Numbered from the stretch's first letter, positions 1 to 8,387 are shown. The stretch: DNA of 36,796 nt from Pseudonocardia sp. (GCA_029263115.1 JAJCYC010000320.1:1-36796), one strand, 5' to 3'. The notes: generated by a model not told the origin, from the letters alone. Program-made: numbers and translations.

Positions 1-309
1 GCCTTCCCGGTCGCCCCGGCCTGGCCGGACCAGAACGGCGCCGGCGCGCACGCCAACGTCTCCGGGGTCGGGGTGGTGGCCAGCTCGAAGGCGGTGCCCA
101 CCGCCGTGGCGTTGATGGAGTGGCTCACCTCGGCCCCGGCCCAGCGGGAGATCGTCTCCCAGGGCGAGTTCTCCGCGAACCCGGCGGTGGCACCGGCCGC
201 GCACATCAAGGACTGGGCGAACGTCAAGATCGACCCGATCGACGCCGAACGGACCGGCCCGCTGCTCGCTGATGCGGTGGCGATGATGTTGGCGGTCGGG
301 TGGCGTTAG
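1..309 (+). CDS. Fe(III) ABC transporter substrate-binding protein, FutA/FbpA-like (5' partial)
   Basis: Only the last 102 codons are present; the frame is open from base 1 and stops with TAG at 307-309. The segment WPDQNGAGAHANVSGVGV, followed by the helix ALMEWLTSAPAQREIVS and a C-terminal GWR, matches the C-terminal lobe of FutA/FbpA-type periplasmic or lipoprotein iron(III)-binding proteins, which typically end in a GW(K/R) tail after an 'N(I/V)SGAGV' strand. The protein would deliver ferric iron to a membrane permease whose genes are presumably left of the window. A related 2-aminoethylphosphonate- or spermidine-type binding protein is possible but fits less well. A 6-bp inverted repeat (GGCCAG 329-334 / CTGGCC 355-360) lies just downstream and may help terminate transcription. 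The iron theme continues in the next promoter. Confidence 0.8.
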   Translation, partial: AFPVAPAWPDQNGAGAHANVSGVGVVASSKAVPTAVALMEWLTSAPAQREIVSQGEFSANPAVAPAAHIKDWANVKIDPIDAERTGPLLADAVAMMLAVGWR

Positions 310-328
310 CCGGACCGAGACCGGTTCT

Positions 329-360
329 GGCCAGGCGGGCCCGGTGCGGGTGGGCTGGCC
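329..360 (+). terminator. possible hairpin terminator after the FutA-like gene
   Basis: GGCCAG at 329-334 is the inverse complement of CTGGCC at 355-360, enclosing a GC-rich 20-nt interior, starting 20 bases after the stop codon. There is no T-tract. Only the position supports termination. Confidence 0.25.
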
Positions 361-483
361 GCTCAGCTCCCCGGGCGCATCGGAGCCGCGAGTCGCGCTG
401 GTCGGCCCCTGGTAGGCCGGCTGAAGTGCAGTTGGCCTATCCATAGCTGAGAGGTGAACGGCGGTCTTGCTCCACATTCCCCG

Positions 484-522
484 TATGATTAGGTTAGCCA
501 AAGCTAGTTGACGCGAGCCTAA
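484..522 (+). promoter_or_regulatory. iron-box promoter (tandem DtxR/IdeR-type sites) of the EPSPS-like operon
   Basis: TTAGGTTAGCCAAAGCTAG at 489-507 matches the IdeR/DtxR consensus TTAGGTTAGSCTAACCTAA at 16 of 19 positions. A second, weaker and overlapping site at 504-522 (13/19) ends in GCCTAA. A good -10-like hexamer TATGAT lies at 484-489 and overlaps the first base of the box, so a bound repressor would cover the transcription start. No convincing -35 is seen at 16-18 bp spacing. The first start codon downstream is ATG 548, with GGGAG at 533-537. The remaining 310-480 stretch shows nothing else recognisable apart from the hairpin at 329-360. Confidence 0.7.
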
Positions 523-547
523 CTATCGAAGTGGGAGCGATCGCCCG

Positions 548-1870
548 ATGACCCCGACCCAGGATCCCCGCCTGGCTGCCCACGAGGTGTCGGTGCGGAC
601 CGCGACGTCGGTCGATGCGACTGTTCCGGTGCTGGGCTCGAAGAGCTACACCAACCGCCACCTGGCCATCTCCTCCTTCGCGGCCGAGCCGACCGTGATC
701 GACCGGGCGTTGGTGTCGGACGACACCGTGTACCTGGCGCGAGGTATCGAGGCGTTCGGCCACGTTGATGTCGAGATCGACCGGGACGCCGAGCGGATCG
801 TGGTCCGGCCGACGGGGCGGCGGATGCGCGCTCCGGACGACGAGATCTACGTGGGTGGTGCCGGCACGCCGATCCGCTTCCTGATCGCCATGGCCGGGCA
901 CGCCGAGGGTGTGACCGTGCTCAACGGCAACGCCCGCATGCAGGAACGCCCAATGGGTGACCTGCTCGCGGCGTTGCCGGCCCTCGGCGTCACTGCTGAG
1001 GCCGTCCGGGGCAACGGTTCCCCACCGATCCGCGTGCAGGGCGGCTCCTACGCGGGTGGGGCCACCAGGATCAGCGGTCAGGTGTCGAGCCAGTTCACCT
1101 CGAGCCTGATCATCAACTCCGTCGCCGCCCGGTCGGACACCGAGATCACCATCTCCGACGAACTCATCTCCCAGCCTTACGTGGACATGACGCTCACCGC
1201 GCTGGCCGAGCGGGGGATCGAGGTGGAGAGGGAGGACTTCCGACGCTTCCGCATCCCCGCCGGCCAGCGCCCGCGGGGAGGGTCGGTGCTGGTGGAGCCG
1301 GACGCCTCGGGGATGTCCTACTTCCTGGCGGCCGCAGCCGTGCTGGGCGGCCGGGTGACCATCCCGGGTATCGGGACCGGTTCCTGCCAGGGCGACGTCG
1401 GGTTGGTGGGCGTGCTGGAGCGGATGGGCTGCCAGACCGAGAGGGCCGCCGACGCGGTGACGGTCAAGGGCGGGCTGCTGCGCGGCGTCGACGTCGACAT
1501 GGAGGCCATGCCCGACGTGGTCCCGACGCTGGCCGTCGTAGCCGCCCACGCCGAGGGCATGACCCGGATCACCAACATCGCCTCGCTGCGGATCAAGGAG
1601 TGCGACCGGATCAGCGCGGTCACCACCGAGCTGCGCAAGATGGGCATCGAGGTCGAGGAGTTCCCGGACGCGATGCACATCACCGGCGGTCTCCCCGGTC
1701 CGGCTGTCATCGACACCTATGACGACCATCGCATCGCCATGAGCTTCGCGGTCGCCGGACTGGCGACCGACGGTGTGATAATCAACGACCCGGGGTGCGT
1801 GGCGAAGTCCTTCCCGTCGTTCTGGCGGGTGCTCGACGGCATCCACCCCGAGGGGAGCGCCACCCGATGA
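548..1870 (+). CDS. EPSP synthase-family enolpyruvyl (carboxyvinyl) transferase, AroA paralog
   Basis: A 440-residue protein with the full EPSPS/MurA-type two-domain plan. EPSPS active-site elements are visible: GSKSYTNR (Lys32, Ser33, Arg37), [10 protein letters not shown] (Arg110), ERP (Arg134), SSQFTSS near 180, [10 protein letters not shown] near 318 with the catalytic Asp, RIKECDR, YDDHR and [10 protein letters not shown] with the late Lys. It should therefore transfer enolpyruvate from PEP to a hydroxyl acceptor. It does not resemble the typical actinobacterial housekeeping AroA, which has a C-DR-AGT-type loop and a HETDR motif, and here lies next to an iron box and an iPGM-like gene rather than shikimate genes. 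The acceptor may be shikimate-3-phosphate, boosting chorismate for an aromatic siderophore, or another compound. Family is clear; role is inference. The stop overlaps the next start (ATGA). Confidence 0.85.
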   Translation: MTPTQDPRLAAHEVSVRTATSVDATVPVLGSKSYTNRHLAISSFAAEPTVIDRALVSDDTVYLARGIEAFGHVDVEIDRDAERIVVRPTGRRMRAPDDEIYVGGAGTPIRFLIAMAGHAEGVTVLNGNARMQERPMGDLLAALPALGVTAEAVRGNGSPPIRVQGGSYAGGATRISGQVSSQFTSSLIINSVAARSDTEITISDELISQPYVDMTLTALAERGIEVEREDFRRFRIPAGQRPRGGSVLVEPDASGMSYFLAAAAVLGGRVTIPGIGTGSCQGDVGLVGVLERMGCQTERAADAVTVKGGLLRGVDVDMEAMPDVVPTLAVVAAHAEGMTRITNIASLRIKECDRISAVTTELRKMGIEVEEFPDAMHITGGLPGPAVIDTYDDHRIAMSFAVAGLATDGVIINDPGCVAKSFPSFWRVLDGIHPEGSATR

Positions 1871-3378
1871 CCGGCGCGCCGGGCACCCTGCTGGTCATCG
1901 ACGGGTGGGGCGAGGGTCCACCGGAACCGGGCAACGCGCTGGCCGCCGCCGACACCCCGACACTGGACCGGCTCCGGGCGACCTGCCCGAGTGGACTGCT
2001 GGCCGCATCGGGGGAGGACGTCGGGCTGCTGCCCGGGACGGTCGGCAACTCTGAGATCGGGCACCTGGTCATCGGCGCCGGCCGGTCGGTGCCCTACGAC
2101 AGCCTGCTGGTGCAGCGGCGGATCGACAGCGGGCAACTGCGCGCCGACGACGTACTGGGGAGCGCCTGTACCGCGCTGGCCTCCACCGACCGGGCCCTGC
2201 ACCTGATCGGGCTGTGCTCCGACGGGCAGATCCACGCGCACGTCGACCACCTGGGCGAACTGCTCGTGGTGGCCGCCGCACACGGGGTGCCGAGGGTGTG
2301 GGTGCACGCCGTCTGTGATGGGCGGGACGTACCCGACGGTACCTCGCCCGGCTACCTGCGGCGGGTGGAGAAGCTGGCGGCCGAGGCCGGTTGTGGTCGG
2401 GTGGCGACCGTGAGCGGTCGCGGTTACGCGATGGACAAGGCCGGCAACCTGGACCTCACCCGTCAGGCCACACGGGTGATCGCGGATGCGGACGGGGCGA
2501 GGGCCGGGACGCCGGATCTCGCGGTGGCCTCCGGACAGCGCGGCGACGAGTGGATCCCGCCCACCGTGGTGTCCGACGCGTCGACCGCGGTCCGTGACGG
2601 GGACCTGCTGCTGTTCGCCAACTTCCGCAGCGACCGGATCCAGCAGCTGGCGGACTCGCTGCTGGAGCACCTGGCCGTTACCGGTCGCGGGGTGAGCGCG
2701 TTGAGCTTGACCCAGTACGACACCCGCGCGGTGATCCCGGCTCTGGTGGGCCGCGCCGAGGCCACCGGGGGACTGGCCGAGTGCCTCGACTCGGCGGGAT
2801 TGCGCTCGGTGCGGATCGCGGAGACCGAGAAGTTCGAGCACGTCACGTACTACCTGAACGGGCGGGACGCCACCCGCCGGCCGCTGGAGGAGCACCAGCG
2901 GATCCACTCCGAGGGTGTGCCGGACTACCGGGCCCGGCCGGAGATGCACCTCGACCGCGTGGCCGACGGCGTCATCGCCGCCGGCGCCCGCCCGGAGGTG
3001 TCGCTGGTAGTCGCGAATCTGGCGAACATCGACGTCGTCGGGCACACCGGTGACTTCGCTGCCACGGTTCGAGCCGCAGTGGAGACCGACCGGCAGGTCG
3101 CGCGCATCGTCGAGGCCGCCGGACGAGCCGGCCGGTGGGTCCTGATGGTCGGCGATCACGGGAATGCCGAGGAGATGACCAGACCGGGCCCCGACGGGCC
3201 CGTACCGTACGGGGGGCACACGACCAATCCGGTACCGGTCGTGGTGGTACCGGCACCGGGTCACCCGGCCCCGGGCGCACCGGCCGTCACCGGTGGGCTC
3301 GCCGACGTGGCTCCCACCGTCCTCGCCCTGCTCGGTTCGCCGCCCGGCGCGGCGATGACCGGGACGCCGCTCCTGTGA
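1867..3378 (+). CDS. 2,3-bisphosphoglycerate-independent phosphoglycerate mutase-like phosphomutase (GpmI family)
   Basis: The ATG at 1867 overlaps the previous stop (ATGA), giving 503 residues, close to the usual 510. The alkaline-phosphatase-superfamily metal ligands are kept: Asp12 (VIDGWG), nucleophile Ser62 in VGNSEIGH, the NIDVVGHTG motif, GDHGN and GGHTTN. His123, Arg153, Asp154 and Arg185 sit at the same numbers as in the Geobacillus enzyme; NFRSDR and AETEK are also kept. The substrate loop normally reading GRYYAMDRDxRW is [12 protein letters not shown] here: Arg191 is Lys and the following D-x-R-W is lost. It is therefore likely an active phosphotransferase or phosphomutase whose substrate may differ from 3-phosphoglycerate. 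Pairing with a PEP-using enzyme suggests supply or rearrangement of a phospho-acid. A genuine but divergent glycolytic isoenzyme remains possible. Confidence 0.85.
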   Translation: MTGAPGTLLVIDGWGEGPPEPGNALAAADTPTLDRLRATCPSGLLAASGEDVGLLPGTVGNSEIGHLVIGAGRSVPYDSLLVQRRIDSGQLRADDVLGSACTALASTDRALHLIGLCSDGQIHAHVDHLGELLVVAAAHGVPRVWVHAVCDGRDVPDGTSPGYLRRVEKLAAEAGCGRVATVSGRGYAMDKAGNLDLTRQATRVIADADGARAGTPDLAVASGQRGDEWIPPTVVSDASTAVRDGDLLLFANFRSDRIQQLADSLLEHLAVTGRGVSALSLTQYDTRAVIPALVGRAEATGGLAECLDSAGLRSVRIAETEKFEHVTYYLNGRDATRRPLEEHQRIHSEGVPDYRARPEMHLDRVADGVIAAGARPEVSLVVANLANIDVVGHTGDFAATVRAAVETDRQVARIVEAAGRAGRWVLMVGDHGNAEEMTRPGPDGPVPYGGHTTNPVPVVVVPAPGHPAPGAPAVTGGLADVAPTVLALLGSPPGAAMTGTPLL

Positions 3379-3686
3379 GCACCGCCGGGGGTGCGATGGA
3401 CACCTCGGGCGCCGGGCACGTCGGCCTCGAGGCCGCCAGCATGCAGCTACGGGCCGATGGGCTACGGGTACTCCGCGCCCGGATGACCGACGGCGCGCGC
3501 CTGCTGTGCGTGTACAACACCGGTAGCGACGAGGCCCGATTCGCCCTCGAGGAATTGAGCAACGACGGTCTGCAACCGCGCTTCTCGGGTGGGGCGATGC
3601 GGACCAGTGCGAGTTCCACCGGCGGCATCGTCTGCCACCTCGACGGGGGAGGTCACGTCTGCCTGACGCTCGGCCCCGAGCCCTGA
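3375..3686 (+). CDS. small protein of unknown function, third gene of the iron-box operon
   Basis: The GTG at 3375 overlaps the previous stop (GTGA), giving 103 residues; an in-frame ATG at 3396 is an alternative start. No signal peptide or membrane segment is visible. The middle (VLRARMTDGARLLCVYNTGS, then strand-rich segments ending HVCLTLGPEP) has the alternating look of a small beta-sandwich and vaguely resembles the C-terminal all-beta domain of GH13 amylases. That resemblance is weak and no enzyme residues go with it. Its last 34 bases overlap, tail to tail, the end of the ABC ATPase gene on the other strand. Coding status rests on the coupled start and on codon usage like its neighbours. 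Confidence 0.55.
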   Translation: MSTAGGAMDTSGAGHVGLEAASMQLRADGLRVLRARMTDGARLLCVYNTGSDEARFALEELSNDGLQPRFSGGAMRTSASSTGGIVCHLDGGGHVCLTLGPEP

Positions 3687-4363
3687 GCCGGGGAGGTCGT
3701 AGCCTCGAGGTCCACCTCACGGTCGCACAGCCGGCGCACCTGGTCGTCGTCGTGCGAGACCAGGACCACGGTGCGCCGCCCGAGCAGACCGGCAACCGCG
3801 GCCTCGACCACATCCCGCGAGGCGTTGTCGAGCGCGCTGGTCGGTTCGTCCAGCAGCAACAGTTGCGGGTCCAGCGCGAGGGCCCGGGCCAGGCACAGCC
3901 GCTGGCGCTGGCCGACCGACAGCGTATGTGCCGGGGCGTCGAGGCGGTCGGCGACCTCGTCCCACAGTCCGGCCTCGGCCAGCGCGGCGCACGCCCGTTT
4001 CCGCAGCCCAGCCCGGCCGTACCGGGTGACGTGCCGTAGCCCGAACGCCGCGTTGGCCAGGACCGAGCCGGCGAACACCACCGGAGTCTGGCCGACCAGC
4101 ACCGCTGACCCGCGCAGCTGCGCCCAGCGCCGGTCGTGTCGCTTCCAGCCGTGTACCGCATCGCCCAGCACGTGCAGCTCACCTTCGACGTGCAGTTCGT
4201 CGGGCAGCAGCCCGACCATGGCCCGTAGCAAGGTGGACTTGCCCGCGCCGGACCGGCCGCGCAGTCCGAGGGTCTGCCCGGGTTCGAGGTCCAGGCTCAC
4301 CGGACCCACCAGAACCCGGTCCCGGTGGCGCACGGACGCGCAGCAGAACGAGATGGCTTTCAC
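3653..4363 (-). CDS. ABC transporter ATP-binding protein, PstB-like
   Basis: The GTG start at 4363 overlaps the permease stop (GTGA), giving 236 residues. Walker A is GRSGAGKST, the Q-loop is VGQTPVVFAGSV, the signature is LSVGQRQRL (one change from LSGGQ), Walker B is LLLLDEPTSALD and the H-loop is VLVSHDDD. This is a complete, compact ATPase subunit of an importer. It is somewhat shorter than typical PstB (about 250-260), and lacks the usual PstB N-terminal sequence, so the family assignment leans on the neighbouring PstS-like and PstC/A-like genes. It powers uptake by the fused permease encoded upstream. Confidence 0.85.
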   Translation of the reverse strand: MKAISFCCASVRHRDRVLVGPVSLDLEPGQTLGLRGRSGAGKSTLLRAMVGLLPDELHVEGELHVLGDAVHGWKRHDRRWAQLRGSAVLVGQTPVVFAGSVLANAAFGLRHVTRYGRAGLRKRACAALAEAGLWDEVADRLDAPAHTLSVGQRQRLCLARALALDPQLLLLDEPTSALDNASRDVVEAAVAGLLGRRTVVLVSHDDDQVRRLCDREVDLEATTSPAQGSGPSVRQT

Positions 4364-6147
4364 AGGTCGGCCTCCATGCGGCGACGTGCGGGGACCGCGG
4401 CCAGCAGGAGCAGGGTCGAGATCAGGACGAGCACCAGGGCGGCGCCCCAGGCGGCGTCGAGCGCGGCCGGGTCGGCGGAGTCCTGGGCGAGGGTGAAGAC
4501 GTGCGTGGGCAGGGCCACCACCGGGGAGTGCGCGATGCCGGAGGGCAGCCCGGCCGCACCGGCGAAGACGGTCGCCGCGAACAGCAGGGGCGCGGTCTCG
4601 CCGGCGGCCCGGGCCAGTCCGAGCAGCGACCCGGTCAGCAGCCCGGGCCGGGCCCACGGCACCAGTACCGACCGGACGAACTGGGTGCGGTTCAGCCCGA
4701 GGGCGAGCGCGGCCTCCCGGCGGGCGGGCGGCAGGGCGACGATGCGGGACGCCGTGACCATCGCGGCGACCGGTACGACCAGCACGGCCAGCGCGACCGT
4801 ACCGGCCAGCCAGCTCTTCCCCCAGCCGAGGGTACGCACGACCAGGTCGTAGGTGATCAGCCCGAGCAGGATGGAGGGCACACCGCCGAGGGTCACCGTC
4901 GCGGTGCGCAGCCACACGGCGGCACGGCGACCCGCGTACTCCGCGATCAGCAGCCCGAGGCCCAGCCCGATCGGGGCGGCCAGCGCGGCGGTGCCGATCA
5001 CCAGCACCGCGGTGCCGAGGATCTGGTCACGGACCCCGCCCTCGCCCGACCCGGCGGCCGGGGTGAACCAGAACGCCGGGTTCCAGCCCACCGCCCCGCG
5101 CACCGCCAGCACCCCGAAGACACCGGCCACCAGGAGCAGCGGGACCAGCACCGCCAGCCGGAGCCCGGCGATCCAGGCGCGGTCCCGCAGCTCGCGCGCG
5201 GCCCGCCGCGGCCGCGGCTGCCGGTGTCCGGAGCCGGTCGGAGACCGCCGGAGTCCGGCCAGGGTCATCAGCACGACGAGCGCGAGCAACAGCAGGCCGA
5301 GCGCCGACAACCCGGCCCAGTGCGCACTGCCGGCCCCGGCCAGCACCGCCTCCGGGCCGCCGATCTTGGTGGTGAGCGTCTGCCCCGGGCGCAGCACCGC
5401 GGCGAACACCTCGTGCGGTGCGGGGAGCCGGCCGTCGGCGCGCCCGATCACCAGGAACACGGCGATCGTCTCGCCGAGAGCCCGGGCGAGCCCGAGCAAC
5501 ACCGCTGCGCGCATGCCGGGGGCCGCGTCGGGCAGGACCGCGGCCCGGACCACCTCGGTGCGGGTGAGCCCGAGGGCGGCGGCCGCCTCCCGGGTCTGCG
5601 CCGGCACGGCGGCGAGCGCGTCGATGCTCACCGCGACGATCGTGGGCAGCACCATCACCGCCAGGATGAGCCCGGCGGTCAGCAGCCCGTCCCCGCCCGG
5701 CACCCCGAACACGGCGCTGACCAACGGTCGCAGCAGGGCCAGGCCGACCAGCCCGTAGACGATCGACGGGATGGCGGCCAGCATCTCCACCCCGGCCCGC
5801 AGGGCCTGCGCGGTGCGGGCCGGGGTCAGTTCGGTGAGCCCGATCGCGGCCGCCCAGCCGAGCGGGACCGCCACCAGCAGCGCGACGAGGCACACCGCCG
5901 CAGTGCCCCAGATCATCGCGGCGGCCCCGAACCGCGCGCGCGTCGGGTCCCAGACCGGATCGGTCAGCAAGGTCAGCCAGTCCAGCGGAGCGGAGGTCGC
6001 CCCGTCGAGCAGGAAACCCAGCACGGCCAGCCCGGCGAGTGCCGCCGCCAGACCCGCCGCTACGGCGAGCCCCGCCGGCCAGGGCGTCGAGCGAGGCCGC
6101 CGGGCGTCGGCCGCCCGGTCGGCCTCGGCCGTGAGGAGATCGGTCAA
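4360..6147 (-). CDS. fused PstC-PstA-like phosphate-type ABC permease
   Basis: The 595-residue polypeptide contains two consecutive permease halves. The first spans about residues 25-290 and carries the coupling loop EAAAALGLTRTEVVRAAVLP. After a basic linker near 295-320 (rich in Arg and Pro), a second six-helix half carries EAALALGLNRTQFVRSVLVP. In standard Pst systems these are two proteins, PstC and PstA. The start is TTG at 6147, three bases after the binding-protein stop; no other start fits. It would form the membrane channel with the ATPase encoded at 3653-4363. The substrate is presumably an oxyanion, not necessarily phosphate given the altered binding protein. Confidence 0.85.
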   Translation of the reverse strand: MTDLLTAEADRAADARRPRSTPWPAGLAVAAGLAAALAGLAVLGFLLDGATSAPLDWLTLLTDPVWDPTRARFGAAAMIWGTAAVCLVALLVAVPLGWAAAIGLTELTPARTAQALRAGVEMLAAIPSIVYGLVGLALLRPLVSAVFGVPGGDGLLTAGLILAVMVLPTIVAVSIDALAAVPAQTREAAAALGLTRTEVVRAAVLPDAAPGMRAAVLLGLARALGETIAVFLVIGRADGRLPAPHEVFAAVLRPGQTLTTKIGGPEAVLAGAGSAHWAGLSALGLLLLALVVLMTLAGLRRSPTGSGHRQPRPRRAARELRDRAWIAGLRLAVLVPLLLVAGVFGVLAVRGAVGWNPAFWFTPAAGSGEGGVRDQILGTAVLVIGTAALAAPIGLGLGLLIAEYAGRRAAVWLRTATVTLGGVPSILLGLITYDLVVRTLGWGKSWLAGTVALAVLVVPVAAMVTASRIVALPPARREAALALGLNRTQFVRSVLVPWARPGLLTGSLLGLARAAGETAPLLFAATVFAGAAGLPSGIAHSPVVALPTHVFTLAQDSADPAALDAAWGAALVLVLISTLLLLAAVPARRRMEADL

Positions 6148-6150
6148 GGT

Positions 6151-7014
6151 CTACTGCCCGAGTTGCTCGAGGGTGAGGTACCCGTGCCTGGGTAGGATCT
6201 GCTGGCCCTCGCCGGACGCCACGAAGTCGATGAACTCCTTGGCCCGCCCGGCGGCCGGGCCGTTGGTGACCAGGTAGAGCGGCCGGGACATCGGGTATTT
6301 GCCGGCCGCCACCGACTGGGGCGTCGCCTCGACGCCGTCCAAGGCCACGACGGCGAGTTCGGGGTGGTCGGTGACGAACGAGGTCGACAGCGGAGCCACG
6401 GAGCCCGGGGTGCTCATCAGCTTGGCCCGGGTCTCCTCGTTCCCGCCGACCACGGCGTAGCGGGGCGAGTCGGGCGGCGGCGGGGCCGTCTCCTTGCCGT
6501 ACATGTACTTGTCCAGCGCCTCCCGGGTGCCGCGACCGGGTTCCTTGTCGTAGACGAAGATCCCCAGATCGGGCCCGCCGAGCTCGCGCCAGTTCGTCGT
6601 GCGCGCCTCGAAGATCGCCCGGGCCTGCTCGCGGGTGAGGTTGCGGACACCCGCGTCGTACACGTCACGTCGCACGATGATGCCCACCGCGTCCTCGCCG
6701 ACCTTCGTCGGCTGGTGGTCGCAGTTCGGGAACTGCTGGCGGTCCGAATCGGCGATCGGCTTGGAGGACATCGCGATGGCGATCTCGCCGCCGCACACCT
6801 GCGCGAGCCCGCCGGCCGAGCCGCCCTGGGTGTCGACGGTGATCGGCTTGCCGGAGCGGCCACGCAGCACCTCGGCGGCGTCCACCGCCACCGGGTTCAC
6901 GGTGGTGGAGCCGCTGATCCGCAGCGTGTCGGTGGCGTCACCGCCGGCGCAGGCGCTCAGTGCGAGCAGTGCGCCCAGAGGAAGCGTGCGGATCGTGGAT
7001 CGGAGACAGATCAT
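6151..7014 (-). CDS. PstS-like lipoprotein substrate-binding protein with altered ligand loop
   Basis: The ATG at 7014 overlaps the ATP-grasp stop (ATGA), giving 287 residues. A signal peptide ends in a lipobox LSAC with Cys22, so the protein is predicted to be membrane-anchored outside the cell. PstS-family elements follow: RISGSTTVNPVAV, TQGGSAGGLAQVC, IAMSSKPI and TTNWRELGG. The phosphate loop of PstS (R-x-x-x-S-G-T) reads K-E-P-G-R-G-T here, so the conserved Arg is Lys and the conserved Ser is Arg. This suggests a ligand other than inorganic phosphate, or altered affinity. Together with the fused permease and ATPase it makes a complete importer, co-transcribed with an ATP-grasp enzyme from an iron-box promoter. 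Confidence 0.85.
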   Translation of the reverse strand: MICLRSTIRTLPLGALLALSACAGGDATDTLRISGSTTVNPVAVDAAEVLRGRSGKPITVDTQGGSAGGLAQVCGGEIAIAMSSKPIADSDRQQFPNCDHQPTKVGEDAVGIIVRRDVYDAGVRNLTREQARAIFEARTTNWRELGGPDLGIFVYDKEPGRGTREALDKYMYGKETAPPPPDSPRYAVVGGNEETRAKLMSTPGSVAPLSTSFVTDHPELAVVALDGVEATPQSVAAGKYPMSRPLYLVTNGPAAGRAKEFIDFVASGEGQQILPRHGYLTLEQLGQ

Positions 7015-8354
7015 GGCGTCGTTCCTTCTCGGTGCGCTGAACAGGTGGAGGCACTGCCCTGGCCGGTCGCGGTGGGGCGGTCGGCCAGGGCCGGGGGCCG
7101 TGCCCGCCGGACCCGGCGGGCGATCCGGCGCAGACCAGGTCGCAGGAGATAACACCAGTACGTGACCAGGGTGGGCAGCGGATCGCGCCACGACCAGCTC
7201 AGGTGCACGTCGGCGCAGACAGCGGCTCGACCGATCGCGGCGAGCTCCCGCAAGGCCCCGGCACGGGTCAGCTGGCCCCGGTCTATCGCGTACCGCAACC
7301 CGACCAGGTCGCCGAACGTCCACGCCCAGGTGATCGTGCGGCGTGCCGCGGCGGGGGGAGCTTCGATCGGAAGCCCGGATCCGAGGTCGACCGCCAGGTT
7401 CGCCATGTCCATCCCGGCCCGGTCAGCAATGACATAGCTACCGCTCATCCGCGGGTTGAGCTCGATGAACCCGTCCGGCCGGCCGGGTTCGACCAGGAAC
7501 TGGATGAATCCCACGCCGGTGTAGCGGAGGTACCCGGCGATGGCCGCCAGTTGATCGCGCAGCTGCGGCGTCACGGGACAGGTGCGGCCGGCGACCGCGA
7601 GCCCGGTGCCGTCCAGCCGATCGGTCCGGTCGCACACCACCTCGACGACGTCGAGCAACTCGCCATCCCGGGCGGCGAAGTAGAGGTTGTGCCGAGCCCC
7701 GCGCAGGAGGCGCTGCACCAGCACCCGGTCGTGGCCATCCGGCCATTGCGGGAGCAGACGAGCCAGGTCCTCGGCGTCCAGGCAACGAATGGCCTTGAGG
7801 TCGTTCGGCAGGCGTTCGTGCGGCCACAGCGGCTTGATCACGACGGGGCCCCGACCGGCGATATCGCGCAGCTCCGCATGGTCGCGAACCACCCGCCACT
7901 CCGGTACCGGGAGCCCGGCCTTCTCGGCGGCAGACAGGCAGGATGCCTTGTCGAGGCACGTGGCGATGGTGTCGGTGGCCGGTGCGGCCAGGGAGACCCC
8001 GTCCGGTAGCCTGCCGCGCTCCCGAGCGAGGAGCAGCAGCGATTCCTGGTCGAGGGGCAGGAGGTGCGAACGTCCTCCTCGCCGCGCCAGCTCCGCGAGG
8101 AGCGCGTCGAGGAACGCCTCAGGTGCGTCCCGGACCGAGGGGTGGTCCCACACCTCGGAGCGGTGACGGCTCAGCTCGACCCCGCCGGAGCCCTCGCTGT
8201 GGCGGCGGTCGGGATCGCGGCCCACCACGACCCGCCGACCCCGCTGCACCAGGGCGCGCACCACCGTGACCGACGGCCGGTAGTTGCCCAGGACGAACAC
8301 CGGCACGTCGTCGTGCCGACGCTCTGGGGTGGAGGGGAGCCCGGGCGCGTTCAC
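7011..8354 (-). CDS. ATP-grasp domain protein (carboxylate-amine/thiol ligase type)
   Basis: The GTG at 8354 has GGAG a few bases upstream, giving 447 residues. The N-terminal Rossmann-like part (VFVLGNYRPSVTVVRALVQR) is followed by an ATP-grasp core: PVVIKPLWPHERLPND, VLVQRLLRGARHNLYF, and the metal/ATP motif IELNPRMSGSYVIAD. Such enzymes activate a carboxylate as acyl phosphate and join it to an amine; they occur in peptide-like natural product pathways and in exopolysaccharide clusters, where some may add amino acids. The C-terminal 100 residues are basic and partly amphipathic (SWSWRDPLPTLVTYWCYLL), perhaps membrane-associated. It is the first gene of an iron-box operon and is coupled to the PstS-like gene. 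The substrate is unknown. Confidence 0.8.
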   Translation of the reverse strand: MNAPGLPSTPERRHDDVPVFVLGNYRPSVTVVRALVQRGRRVVVGRDPDRRHSEGSGGVELSRHRSEVWDHPSVRDAPEAFLDALLAELARRGGRSHLLPLDQESLLLLARERGRLPDGVSLAAPATDTIATCLDKASCLSAAEKAGLPVPEWRVVRDHAELRDIAGRGPVVIKPLWPHERLPNDLKAIRCLDAEDLARLLPQWPDGHDRVLVQRLLRGARHNLYFAARDGELLDVVEVVCDRTDRLDGTGLAVAGRTCPVTPQLRDQLAAIAGYLRYTGVGFIQFLVEPGRPDGFIELNPRMSGSYVIADRAGMDMANLAVDLGSGLPIEAPPAAARRTITWAWTFGDLVGLRYAIDRGQLTRAGALRELAAIGRAAVCADVHLSWSWRDPLPTLVTYWCYLLRPGLRRIARRVRRARPPALADRPTATGQGSASTCSAHREGTTP

Positions 8355-8362
8355 TTGACTCC

Positions 8363-8387
8363 TTAGTCGAGGCTTGCCTAATGAATA
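8363..8387 (-). promoter_or_regulatory. iron-box promoter of the ATP-grasp/ABC operon
   Basis: TTAGTCGAGGCTTGCCTAA (8363-8381, + strand reading) matches the IdeR/DtxR consensus at 14 of 19 positions. On the minus strand TATTCA occupies 8387-8382, directly before the box, and TTGATC lies exactly 17 bp further upstream, giving a plausible -35/-10 pair. The box ends about 8 bases before the start codon region, so a bound repressor would cover the transcription start and ribosome site. In the rest of the 8382-8526 gap I see only a 5-bp inverted repeat GATGT/ACATC (8467-8481) that could follow the dehydrogenase gene. Confidence 0.6.

Noticed and set aside
1717-4182. Very long minus-strand open frame opposite the EPSPS-like and iPGM-like genes
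   Set aside because: Shadow of high-GC coding sequence; composition is Arg/Gly/Pro-rich and has no domain, while the plus-strand frames match known families.
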